Below, piece after piece: positions 1-7,945 of a stretch of DNA of 64,000 nt. Under the pieces are notes generated by a model. It did not search any database and was not told the origin of the DNA. It saw only the letters and a list, made by a program, of their open reading frames with translations. Where the stretch lies: NCBI RefSeq assembly GCF_036090055.1, contig NZ_CP107970.1, positions 2,048,501 to 2,112,500 of the forward strand, read 5' to 3'. Each line of letters starts with the position of its first letter. The first letter of the stretch is position 1. The DNA comes from Nocardioides sp. NBC_00368. GTDB taxonomy: Bacteria; Actinomycetota; Actinomycetes; Propionibacteriales; Nocardioidaceae. The position numbers were made by a program, and so were the translations under genes.

Positions 1-120
1 CTCGGTGCCGCCAGGTACCTGCTTCGCTTCGATCGGCTCGCCACCCTGCCACCCGATGACGTGATCAGGTGGGTGGCGCCGACGATTCAGCGCTACTTCG
101 CCCACCCGAATCCCAACTGA
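1..120 (+). CDS. C-terminal end of a probable TetR-type regulator (partial)
   Basis: An open frame enters from the left edge and ends at TGA 118-120, giving 39 residues. The helix-like tail with WVAPTIQRYF resembles the ligand-domain end of TetR-family repressors, but too little remains to identify it. No start or DNA-binding helix is in the window. Confidence 0.45.
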   Translation, partial: LGAARYLLRFDRLATLPPDDVIRWVAPTIQRYFAHPNPN

Positions 121-389
121 CAGGTAAGGCTTCTCACCCGGACCGGGATCCCGAGCGCTCACGAGGTCGACGAGCCGCGGGGCCCGAGACCGAGGCAGCC
201 TTCTTCAGTCTGCGCGGGAAGGCAAGGCGGCCCTCCAGGCACCGTGCTCTCTCGCGCCAGCGAACTCGCCGGCCGGCTCCTCCTGTACCTCCTACACGCC
301 CGTGACTCCGCCCCTGGCCTGCGTATGTCACATCTGCGCCCCACGCGGGGTCATACGGAGACAGAGGGCCAAGGATGAAGGGAGCTGAC

Positions 390-1160
390 ATGCGGATCGC
401 AGTGGCCGGCGGAACTGGAGTGCTCGGACGGCACGTCGTGGAGGTGGCGCAGGCGCGCGGCCACGACGCCGTCGTCTTTGCACGCGGGCAGGGTGTGGAC
501 CTCGTGGCCGGCACCGGACTGGCCGCAGCGCTAGACGGAGTCGAGGTGGTCGTGGACGTGACCTCGATCCCCACGCAGTCCGCGCGAGAATCGGACACGT
601 TCTACAGGACGGTCACGCGCAACCTCCTCACAGCAGAGACAGCCGCAGGCGTCGCGCACCATCTCGCGCTGTCCATCGTCGGGGCCGTCGAAGCCCCGTA
701 CGGCTACTACTCGGGCAAAGCACTTCAGGAACAGCTCGTCTCACAGAGCAAGGTGCCGTGGACGATCCAGCGGGCCACCCAGTTCCACGAGATCGCCGGG
801 CAGATCACCGAACGGTTGAGGCGTGGCCCCTTCCTGATCGTCCCCAAGATGCGCTGCCAACCGGTGTCGGCCCGGGAAGTCGCAGCGCGCCTCATCGACC
901 TCGCCGAGGCCGGCCCCGCCGGACGAGTCCCAGACTTCGGCGGTCCGCAGGACGAGCAGATGGTCGACATGGTGCGGGCTCTCAAGGCCGCGACCGGCAT
1001 GAAGGGTTGGGTCGTTCCGACACCCCTGCCAGGGGCGGTGGGACGGGCACTGCGCGACGGCACTCTGATCCCTGGCCCTGGCGCAGACCACGGCACCGAG
1101 ACGTTCGATGCCTGGCTGCGGTCGGGAGCAGCTTCTGACTTCGTCCCTCGGACGCCGTGA
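390..1160 (+). CDS. NAD(P)-binding SDR-family protein (NmrA/atypical SDR)
   Basis: A 256-residue protein opening with a Rossmann dinucleotide loop (AGGTGVLG, residues 6-13), as in NmrA-like atypical short-chain dehydrogenases that act as redox sensors or reductases. A Tyr-rich GYYSGK stretch near residue 110 sits where the SDR Tyr-x3-Lys pair would lie. An in-frame ATG at 375 would add five residues. I chose 390 because GGGAG lies about seven bases upstream and the Rossmann strand then starts at residue 2. The gene stands alone between a TetR-like end and a small membrane protein. Substrate unknown. Confidence 0.85.
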   Translation: MRIAVAGGTGVLGRHVVEVAQARGHDAVVFARGQGVDLVAGTGLAAALDGVEVVVDVTSIPTQSARESDTFYRTVTRNLLTAETAAGVAHHLALSIVGAVEAPYGYYSGKALQEQLVSQSKVPWTIQRATQFHEIAGQITERLRRGPFLIVPKMRCQPVSAREVAARLIDLAEAGPAGRVPDFGGPQDEQMVDMVRALKAATGMKGWVVPTPLPGAVGRALRDGTLIPGPGADHGTETFDAWLRSGAASDFVPRTP

Positions 1161-1230
1161 TGGTGCTGATCGCCTGCCAGACGACTCGAGGCGACCTCGG
1201 GTCGCCGCCCCGCTCGGGTGGGTGGCAGAG

Positions 1231-1662
1231 ATGAGAGTGTGGACGAGGTCGCTGGTCATCGTCATGGGCACCCTCACCGGCACGATCGGGCTGTGGGCCG
1301 GGTTCTGGCCCAAGTCCTTCTACGAACACGGGCCGGTCCCGTTGCTCGACACGGGTTGGGTGGCGATGCTGCCGCCGTACAACGAGCACCTGGTCCGTGA
1401 CTACGGCTTCATGAACCTTGCCGTCACCGTGATCTCCGTCGTTGCGGCGATCGTCATGAGCCCGCTGATCGTGCGGACCGCGGCCACTGCAGTGATCGCG
1501 TTCGGCCTCCCACACCTGCTCTTCCACTCCCTCCATCTCGAGCACATGAGCACCACAGACGCCATACTTCTCACGGCGACCAACTCATTGCTGACCATCC
1601 TCCTGCCCGCGACGGTCTTCGCGATGGCCGGTCAGCTTCATCGAGCGGGGACCCAGCGGTAG
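1231..1662 (+). CDS. Small integral membrane protein
   Basis: A 143-residue protein with about four hydrophobic segments: around residues 5-25, 60-80, 85-105 and 115-138. The first is followed by a polar PxxFYEHG loop. The frame is open further upstream, but ATG 1231 is the start that places a positively charged MRVWTR in front of the first membrane segment. It lies 70 bp after the SDR and may be cotranscribed with it. I recognise no named family; a DUF-type conserved membrane protein is likely. Confidence 0.7.
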   Translation: MRVWTRSLVIVMGTLTGTIGLWAGFWPKSFYEHGPVPLLDTGWVAMLPPYNEHLVRDYGFMNLAVTVISVVAAIVMSPLIVRTAATAVIAFGLPHLLFHSLHLEHMSTTDAILLTATNSLLTILLPATVFAMAGQLHRAGTQR

Positions 1663-2009
1663 TCATCCGCAACCTCACGTAACCCAGGGCGCCTGCAATC
1701 TCGGCGCGACACGACCCGGTACCTACGTTTCGCCTGGCATGGGGCAACACCATGCAGGGATCCGGACACCGTTGAGCCCGGGACAGACCAGGACCTCCCC
1801 GGCCAGACTGGAGGCAGAGGTTCCTCCCCCGGGTGGCTCGGAAGGGCATGGTGACCCTCGACGCAGCTGCCGCTCCAGGTCGATCAACGTCTGCCGGACC
1901 CGGCTTGTCAGGACACGACGAGTGGGTTCTCGTGGCACACTGATGCGAACCAATCGCGGCCGATCGGGCGGTTCAAAACCGTGTGTATCCTCCCGAAAGG
2001 AGGCGGCAG
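1663..2009. other. Intergenic region, no gene seen
   Basis: About 350 bp without a convincing coding frame. It contains a short hairpin (GCATGG ... CCATGC near 1738-1756) that could end the upstream membrane-protein transcript, and presumably the promoter of the LuxR-type regulator. I see no clear -10/-35 pair. Confidence 0.4.
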
Positions 2010-4781
2010 GTGACTCCCCTAGGTCCACATGCAGGCCTGATCGGGCGGATGGACGAGTGTCAGACTCTCGACGACTTGCTGGCAGGAGCAAGGGCGGGGC
2101 GTAGTGCAGCCCTGGTCCTCCGCGGAGCACCGGGGATAGGCAAGACCGAGCTCCTGAAGCACGTTCATCGGAGCTCCTCCGACTGCCGGGTCTTGCGAGC
2201 CGCGGGCGTCGAGTCCGAGATGGAACTGTCATACGCCGGTCTGCACCAGCTCTGCATGCCCCTGCTCACCGGACTGGACCGCCTTCCCAAGCCGCAGGCC
2301 GAGGCCCTTGCCACGGCGTTCGGCATGCGCGCGGGGCCGGCGCCCGACCAGTTCTTCGTCGCGCTGGCGGCGTTGAGTCTGCTCGCTGACGCGGCGTCAA
2401 CCCGACCCCTCGTCTGCCTGATCGACGATTCGCAGTGGCTGGATCAGGCCTCGGCACTCACGTTGGGCTTCGTCGCCCGTCGGCTGTTGGCCGAGTCCGT
2501 CGTGCTGGTCTTCGCGGGTCGTGAGCCCGCCCCCGCTGGGGCGCTTACCGGCTTGCCAGAGCTGCATGTCACGCGCCTCTCTGATCACGACGCCCGAGCC
2601 CTCCTCGCCTCGGTCACTCCCGGCCCGTTCGACCCGCATGTGCACGACCGTCTCCTGGCCGAGGCCGACGGCAATCCGCTGGCACTGCTCGAGCTGCCCC
2701 GCAGCCTCACCGCTGCCGAGCTGGCGGGCGGACTCGTCGGTGCCGAGGCGCGCCCCTTGCCCGTCAAGCTCGAGGAAGGGTTTCAACGCCGGATCGAGTC
2801 CCTTCCCGCGGACGCCCGACTCGTCTTGTCCATCGCCGCCGCCGAGCCGTTCGGTGACGCAACCTTGCTACGCCGCGCGGCCGAGCGCATCGGGATCGAC
2901 ATCGAGGCCGCCATCGAGCATGCCGACGTCTCTGAACTGATTACGTTGGGCACCAAGGTCCGGTTCCGACACCCACTGGTGCGGTCGGCGGTGTACCGGG
3001 CGGCATCCGCGAGCGAACGCCGAGAGGCGCATCGGGTACTCGCCGAGTCAATCGACATAGGTGCTGATCTCGATCTTCGGGCCTGGCACTCGGCACAGGC
3101 GGCAACGGGGCCTGACGAAGGGGTGGCCGCCGAACTCCAGCAGTCGGCGGAGCGGGCCCGGGCTCGGGGCAGCAATGCCTCAGTCGCAGCGTTTCTCGAG
3201 CGAGCAACGGCGCTCACGCCCGATCCGGCCGAGCGTGCCCGGCGCGCCCTGGACGCCGCACAGGCCAAGCTCCAGGCCGGCGAGTTCGACGCCGCGGCCG
3301 GCCTTCTCGCCATCGCCGAGTCCGGTCCGCCCGACGAGCTCCGGTTAGCACTGGCCCACCGCCTTCGCGCTCAGATTGCGTTCGCCCAGAATCGGGGCGA
3401 GGAAGCACCACCTTTGCTGCTCGCCGCCGCGCGACGGCTCGAGCAGATCGACCTCACGCTGGCGCGCGACACCTATCTGGAGGCCGTCCTGGCAGCGGTC
3501 TTCGCTGGCCCTCTAGCGCGTGGACCGGGCATCCGCGAGGTGATCGCCGCCGCCCGATCTGCGCCTCGACCTGAAGCACCGGAACTTCCCGACGATCTCT
3601 TGCAGGCCCTGGCCGTGAGCATGGCGGACGGCTATTCAGCTGCCGCAGACATCAAGAAGCGGGTTCTCCAGCGTTTTCGCGACGACACTTCGGACCGAAG
3701 CTCATCGCGCTGGGTATGGCTGGCCGAGGTGATAGCGGCCGACCTGTGGGACGACCACAGCTGGGACCTCCTGGCGACACGACACGTGACGATCACCCGC
3801 AACGCCGGAGCGCTCACAGAGCTGCCGCACGCGCTCGACTCGCGAAGTCTGGTCCACATTCTGGCCGGAGAGCTGGCGGCTGGCGCGGCTCTCATAGGTG
3901 AGGTGGACATGGTGAGCGAGGCGATCGGCAGTCAGACGGCGCGCGTGCAACCGCTCGTCCTGGCGTCCTTCCGAGGCCGCGAACGGGAGGCTCGCTCTCT
4001 CATCGACACGATGATGAGCGAGGCGGTGCCGCGCGGCCAGGGTGCCGCGGTTGTGGTGACTCACTGGGCCCGGGCGGTGCTCTGCAACGGTCTCGCCCGC
4101 TATGAGGAAGCGCTGGCGGCCGCCAGCGAGGCAGCGGCTTCGCATGAACAGTTCGGGGTGGCGAGGTGGGCCTTGCCGGAGCTGGTCGAGGCGGCGGCGT
4201 ACAGCAACGACCGCGAGCTCGCCTCCGACACGTTGGAGCAGCTCTCGCAGGTCGCCCGGGCCAGCGGAACCGAGTGGGCACTCGGCCTCGAGGCGCGGTC
4301 GCGTGCGCTGCTCAGTCCGGATGGCCAAGCGGAGCAGCTGTCCATCGAGGCCATCGAGCGCCTGGGTAGGACCCAGGCTCGCGTAGACCTGGCTCGCGCG
4401 CATCTCACGTACGGCGAGTGGCTCAGGCGCGAGGGTCGTCGCACGGATGCCCGGGTCCAACTGACCACGGCGCACGAGATGCTGACCCAGTTCGGGCTCG
4501 AAGCCTTCGCCGGACGCGCCGAGCGCGAGCTCCGAGCGACCGGTGCAACCATTCGGCGTAAACAGACCATCGCTTCGAAGGCGGCCTTGACCACGCAGGA
4601 GGAGCAGATCGCGCGGCTCGCCGGCGAGGGGCTGACGAACCCCGAGATCGGCGCGCGGCTGTTCCTCAGCCCCCACACGGTGGAATGGCACCTGCGCAAG
4701 GTGTTCCAGAAGCTCGGCATCTCCTCACGAAGGGAGATATCCGCCAAGCTGCCCCGTGACAGCTCGGCGACCACGGCCTGA
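2010..4781 (+). CDS. LAL-type transcriptional regulator (AAA ATPase plus LuxR HTH)
   Basis: A 923-residue regulator of the large ATP-binding LuxR (LAL/MalT-like) class. It has Walker A GAPGIGKT at about 39-46, a Walker B-like LVCLIDD near 130, a long TPR-like helical middle, and a C-terminal LuxR helix-turn-helix in the last 65 residues (TTQEEQIARLAGEGLTNPEI, SPHTVEWHLRKVF). Start GTG 2010 was chosen because AAAGGAGG (1997-2004) lies five bases upstream; the frame extends to 1983 but that would put the ribosome site inside the gene. Such proteins activate catabolic or secondary-metabolite genes after binding a ligand and ATP. The flanking SDR and alpha/beta hydrolase are possible targets, by position only. 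Confidence 0.93.
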   Translation: MTPLGPHAGLIGRMDECQTLDDLLAGARAGRSAALVLRGAPGIGKTELLKHVHRSSSDCRVLRAAGVESEMELSYAGLHQLCMPLLTGLDRLPKPQAEALATAFGMRAGPAPDQFFVALAALSLLADAASTRPLVCLIDDSQWLDQASALTLGFVARRLLAESVVLVFAGREPAPAGALTGLPELHVTRLSDHDARALLASVTPGPFDPHVHDRLLAEADGNPLALLELPRSLTAAELAGGLVGAEARPLPVKLEEGFQRRIESLPADARLVLSIAAAEPFGDATLLRRAAERIGIDIEAAIEHADVSELITLGTKVRFRHPLVRSAVYRAASASERREAHRVLAESIDIGADLDLRAWHSAQAATGPDEGVAAELQQSAERARARGSNASVAAFLERATALTPDPAERARRALDAAQAKLQAGEFDAAAGLLAIAESGPPDELRLALAHRLRAQIAFAQNRGEEAPPLLLAAARRLEQIDLTLARDTYLEAVLAAVFAGPLARGPGIREVIAAARSAPRPEAPELPDDLLQALAVSMADGYSAAADIKKRVLQRFRDDTSDRSSSRWVWLAEVIAADLWDDHSWDLLATRHVTITRNAGALTELPHALDSRSLVHILAGELAAGAALIGEVDMVSEAIGSQTARVQPLVLASFRGREREARSLIDTMMSEAVPRGQGAAVVVTHWARAVLCNGLARYEEALAAASEAAASHEQFGVARWALPELVEAAAYSNDRELASDTLEQLSQVARASGTEWALGLEARSRALLSPDGQAEQLSIEAIERLGRTQARVDLARAHLTYGEWLRREGRRTDARVQLTTAHEMLTQFGLEAFAGRAERELRATGATIRRKQTIASKAALTTQEEQIARLAGEGLTNPEIGARLFLSPHTVEWHLRKVFQKLGISSRREISAKLPRDSSATTA

Positions 4782-4925
4782 TCCGGGTCTCCTGCCTCGG
4801 CCTACTCGGACAGCCTCCGGTCAGCGGACAACATGTGCATCGGCGTGGAGACACGTTCGGGGACACGCCGGACGTAGGCTCCGAGCCATCGGCACGACAC
4901 CCGGAGGCAACCGGAAGGAGCGAGG

Positions 4926-5735
4926 ATGCTCGCGTACGAACGGACCGGCAGCGGGGAGCCGCTGCTCCTGATCCACGGCATCGCGCACCGCCGGCAGGCG
5001 TGGGCGGGGGTGGTCGAGCGGCTGGCCGACGAGTTCGAGGTGATCACGGTCGATCTGCCCGGGCACGGCGAGTCGCCGGCGTTCGATCTGGCGGGACGTA
5101 CGGTGCGGGAGGCGGTGACGGCGGAGCTCCATGCGCTGCGCAGCGAGCTCGGGGTCGAGCGGCCGCACGTCGCGGGCAACAGCCTCGGTGGGCTGCTCGC
5201 ACTGGAAATGGGCGATGCGGGGCACGCGCGTACGGTGACGGCGCTCTCCCCCGCCGGGTTCTGGATGAACCGCGTCGACTACCTCTACGTGCGTGGCCTG
5301 TTCGCCGGCATCCAGGCGGTGGCGCGGCCGCTGGCGCCGGTGGCGGGGACGGTGCTGCAGTCTCGGGTGGCGCGTACGGTCACGATGAGCCCCTTCTTCG
5401 CCCACCCGGAGCGGATCGACCCGGCGGTCGCGGCCGCCGACACGGCCAACATGGTCGCCTCGCGGGAAGGGATCAAGACGTTCTTCAGCGGTGTCTACCG
5501 CTACGACTACCCCGGACCGCCCGAGCCCGACGTCCCCACCACGATCGCCTGGGCCTCCCGCGACCTCACCCTGCTCCCCTACCAGGCGAAGGTGGCCGCG
5601 CAGCGTCTCCCGCACGCGACCCACCGCCGGCTGGCGGGCTGCGGCCACGTACCGATGAACGACGACCCCGACCTGGTGGCCGAGGTCATCCGCGAGACCG
5701 CTCGTACGCAGCCACGCGACCAGCAGATCGCCTAG
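4926..5735 (+). CDS. Alpha/beta hydrolase
   Basis: 269 residues with the alpha/beta-hydrolase fold: oxyanion HG at 17-18, nucleophile elbow GNSLGG (Ser86), a late acidic residue in the WASRD segment and the catalytic His in GCGHVPM. Length and layout match small esterases, C-C hydrolases and peroxidase-like enzymes; the substrate cannot be read from sequence. GGAAGGAG lies immediately upstream of ATG 4926. The gene follows the LAL regulator by 144 bp and is convergent with the SnoaL-like gene, the stop codons being 8 bp apart. Confidence 0.88.
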   Translation: MLAYERTGSGEPLLLIHGIAHRRQAWAGVVERLADEFEVITVDLPGHGESPAFDLAGRTVREAVTAELHALRSELGVERPHVAGNSLGGLLALEMGDAGHARTVTALSPAGFWMNRVDYLYVRGLFAGIQAVARPLAPVAGTVLQSRVARTVTMSPFFAHPERIDPAVAAADTANMVASREGIKTFFSGVYRYDYPGPPEPDVPTTIAWASRDLTLLPYQAKVAAQRLPHATHRRLAGCGHVPMNDDPDLVAEVIRETARTQPRDQQIA

Positions 5736-5743
5736 CAGGTCGC

Positions 5744-6097
5744 CTAGCCGCGCGCCGCCAGGATCTCGCGCGGGTCGAAGGCGACCCGGATCTCGGTGAT
5801 CAGCCCGTCATCGACGCGCATCCAGTTGGCGGTCGGGGCGGGCTCGGCGACGGTGGTGTGCAGGTCGAACCAGGTGATCACGCTCGGCCCGGCGGCGAGC
5901 CGCTCCTTCACCTCGATCCTGTCGAGCACCTGTGCCATCCCCTCCAGGCCCGCGACGCAGCCGCCGGCTCCCTCGATCGTGGCGAGCGGGCCGGCGAAGC
6001 TCACGTCGTCGGCCAGCAACGAGCGCAGGCGGGTGAAGTCGCGCTCCTGCCAGGCGGTGAAGTACGCCTCGGCGAGCTCGGCAGCGGATGCGGTCAT
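5744..6097 (-). CDS. SnoaL-like / NTF2-fold protein
   Basis: A 117-residue protein with the NTF2/SnoaL pattern: an N-terminal helix ELAEAYFTAWQERDF, a central cone-forming strand region and a late MRVDDGLITEIRV strand. Members are small polyketide cyclases, dehydratases or unassigned ligand-binding proteins. GAGGAG precedes ATG 6097. It is divergent from the LysR regulator at 6198, so it is the likely target of that regulator. Confidence 0.82.
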   Translation of the reverse strand: MTASAAELAEAYFTAWQERDFTRLRSLLADDVSFAGPLATIEGAGGCVAGLEGMAQVLDRIEVKERLAAGPSVITWFDLHTTVAEPAPTANWMRVDDGLITEIRVAFDPREILAARG

Positions 6098-6197
6098 CGG
6101 GATCTCCTCAGGTCGATTCGGTTTTCACCACCCAGCCTGACCGGAGCCGATCCAACACTCAAACAGATAGTTCTGCTGGTTGCTAGCATCAATACTT

Positions 6198-7067
6198 ATG
6201 GAGATCGGACAGCTCCGCTACTTCGTCGCCGTCGTCGACCACGGCTCGTTCACGGCCGCGGCGCAGCGCCTCCACGTCAGCCAGTCGGGCATCAGCGCCC
6301 AGCTCGCCAAGCTCGAGCGCGAGCTCGGGCACGAGCTGCTCGTCCGAGGTCCCCGCAGCGTACGGCTCACCCACGCCGGTGAGACGCTTCTCCCCCGCGC
6401 CCGCGAGGCGATCCGGGCGATCGAGGGCGTGCGGCAGAGCGCGGACGAGCTGAGCGACCTGATCCACGGCCACGTACGCCTCGGGATGATCGCGGGCTGC
6501 ACGATCCCCGGCTTCCTCGACGCCGTGGCCACCTTCCACCGCGAGCATCCCGGCGTCGGCGTCGAGCTCGTCGAGGACACCTCCGACCGCCTCCAGCAAC
6601 GTACGCTGGCCGGCGAGCTCGACCTGAGCCTGATCTCGCACGCGGGACCTGTCAGCGACGGCCTGGCCACGGAGTCGGTCAGCGACGAGCGGCTCGCGGT
6701 GATCACACCGGCCGGCCATCGCCTCGCCGGCGCTCAGCCTCGGCTCGCCGACGTCCACGAGGAGACGGTGCTGTGCATCCCACCGGGGACCGGCGTACGG
6801 ACAGCTCTGGAGCGGTCGTGCGCCCGGGCCGGCGTCGAGCCGAAGGTCGACCTGTCCGGCTCCAACCCGGAGACGCTGCTCGGGCTCACCGCACGCGGAC
6901 TGGGGGTCTGTGTGCTGGCGGAGTCGATGGCTGCCGGGAGCGATCTGGTCGCGACGCCGATCGTGGATGCGGAGGTGCGCGCCGGGCTGGCGCTCGTGAT
7001 CCGGGAGGGCGACCAGCAGCGCGCCACCCGCCGGCTCTACGGCCTGCTTCAGGCCGCGCTGACCTGA
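6198..7067 (+). CDS. LysR-family transcriptional regulator
   Basis: 289 residues. The N-terminal winged HTH is classic (QLRYFVAVVDHGSFTAAAQR, then a VSQSGISAQLAKLE recognition helix), followed by a periplasmic-binding-protein-like effector domain. ATG 6198 is used because it places MEIGQLRYFV at the usual LysR beginning; the upstream in-frame codon adds nothing recognisable. The divergent gene is the SnoaL-like protein, and the 100-bp gap with AT-rich words (TAGTTCTGCTGGTTGCTA) is the probable operator. The 3' end overlaps the convergent DUF3159 gene by 19 bp. Confidence 0.93.
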   Translation: MEIGQLRYFVAVVDHGSFTAAAQRLHVSQSGISAQLAKLERELGHELLVRGPRSVRLTHAGETLLPRAREAIRAIEGVRQSADELSDLIHGHVRLGMIAGCTIPGFLDAVATFHREHPGVGVELVEDTSDRLQQRTLAGELDLSLISHAGPVSDGLATESVSDERLAVITPAGHRLAGAQPRLADVHEETVLCIPPGTGVRTALERSCARAGVEPKVDLSGSNPETLLGLTARGLGVCVLAESMAAGSDLVATPIVDAEVRAGLALVIREGDQQRATRRLYGLLQAALT

Positions 7068-7702
7068 GGATGGCGCAGCCCGGGGTGGCCGTCGGGCAGC
7101 GAGCGACGCAGCACGAACCAGCTCACCAGAAGGCACAACGCAACCAGCGGCCAGCTGAGCGCGACCCGGGCGATCGCCAGGGCGACCACGTCGCCGGACC
7201 ACCACAGCGGGCCGAAGATGGCGACCCGGATGACGTACTGACAGACCCAGACCCAGCTCGCCAACGCATAGCCGTGCAGCAGCACCGGATCGCGGCGCCA
7301 GGCGCCGCGCTGGCGCAGCACCAGGCCGACGACCACGCCGAGCAGCGGCCAGCGGAATGCGATGCTGACCGCCCACACCAGAGCGCTGGCCGCGTTGGCC
7401 GCAAGCTGGACCACGAAGAAGTCCTCCGCCCGCCCGGTACGCAGCGCGATCATCGCTGCGACCGCGACCCCGGCGACGCCCAGCAGGACGGCGCGCGGCT
7501 TGCGGCCCTTGCGCCACTGCCACACGGCCACCGCCGCGGCCAGGCCGAGCGCCACCACCGTCGCGACCCACAGCTCCCCGCTGACCAGCCAGCCGGCCAC
7601 GAAGGCGACCGGCGGGACGGTGGCGTCGATCGCGCCGCGGGCGCCTCCGAGGAGGTCGGCCAGGGTCTCGGCGTCGTCGTTGCGGCGGTCGGTCGTCGTC
7701 AC
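7049..7702 (-). CDS. DUF3159 family membrane protein
   Basis: A 217-residue polytopic protein with about six membrane segments. Conserved features of the actinobacterial DUF3159 family include the N-terminal LLGGARGAIDATVPPVAF segment and the WRRDPVLLHGYALASW stretch. GTG 7702 begins VTTTDRRN. The frame stays open upstream to 7873 but crosses a perfect palindrome and tandem repeats, so the longer version is unlikely. No ribosome site is visible before 7702, so the transcript may be leaderless. Function unknown. The gene tail overlaps the LysR gene. Confidence 0.85.
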   Translation of the reverse strand: MTTTDRRNDDAETLADLLGGARGAIDATVPPVAFVAGWLVSGELWVATVVALGLAAAVAVWQWRKGRKPRAVLLGVAGVAVAAMIALRTGRAEDFFVVQLAANAASALVWAVSIAFRWPLLGVVVGLVLRQRGAWRRDPVLLHGYALASWVWVCQYVIRVAIFGPLWWSGDVVALAIARVALSWPLVALCLLVSWFVLRRSLPDGHPGLRHPQVSAA

Positions 7703-7705
7703 GCG

Positions 7706-7723
7706 AGTAAGGGTAACCTTACT
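7706..7723. promoter_or_regulatory. Perfect 7-bp inverted repeat, iron-box-like operator
   Basis: AGTAAGG-GTAA-CCTTACT is a perfect dyad (7706-7712 and 7717-7723) three bases upstream of the DUF3159 GTG start. Read on the minus strand, TAAGGTTACCCTTAC matches 14 of 15 positions at the left of the actinobacterial DtxR/IdeR iron-box consensus (TWAGGTWAGSCTWACCTWA); the last four positions do not match. It may control DUF3159, the divergent PHP-domain gene, or both. Binding is inference. Confidence 0.5.
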
Positions 7724-7734
7724 AGCAAGCGGTC

Positions 7735-7829
7735 GTGACGCCTCGGTCTGCAGAAGCGACGCTTCGGCCTGCGCTGGTGACGCTTCGGTCGGCGGGGTGA
7801 CGCCTCGGCCTGCGGGGGCGACGCCTTGG
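7735..7829. repeat. 21-bp tandem repeat, about 4.5 copies
   Basis: Imperfect tandem units begin at 7735, 7756, 7777, 7797 and 7818 (lengths 21, 21, 20, 21 and a 12-bp remnant). The shared core is GYGACGCYTCGGYCTGCG. They lie between the DUF3159 start and the PHP-domain gene. The third unit is 20 bp, which breaks the period of three and argues against a coding repeat. Confidence 0.75.
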
Positions 7830-7945
7830 CAAAATTTCACCGGGAGGGCAACCGGGCGACGTACCCCGGCCATCCGGCGCCGATTGGCTCTGAGCGCCGC
7901 TGCTCGGGCACGCGGAGACGGCTTACCCCCAGCGGAGGTTTCAAC

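Noticed and set aside
4835..6382. 515-codon frame across the alpha/beta hydrolase, SnoaL and LysR region
   Set aside because: Low-complexity Arg/Ala/Gly/Pro and contradicted by three recognisable genes.
7703..7873. N-terminal extension of DUF3159 through the tandem repeats
   Set aside because: It crosses a perfect dyad and a repeat array with one 20-bp unit, and adds nothing conserved to the protein.
7830..7945. Possible riboswitch in the leader of the PHP gene
   Set aside because: A short stem is visible but no class-specific conserved core was recognised.
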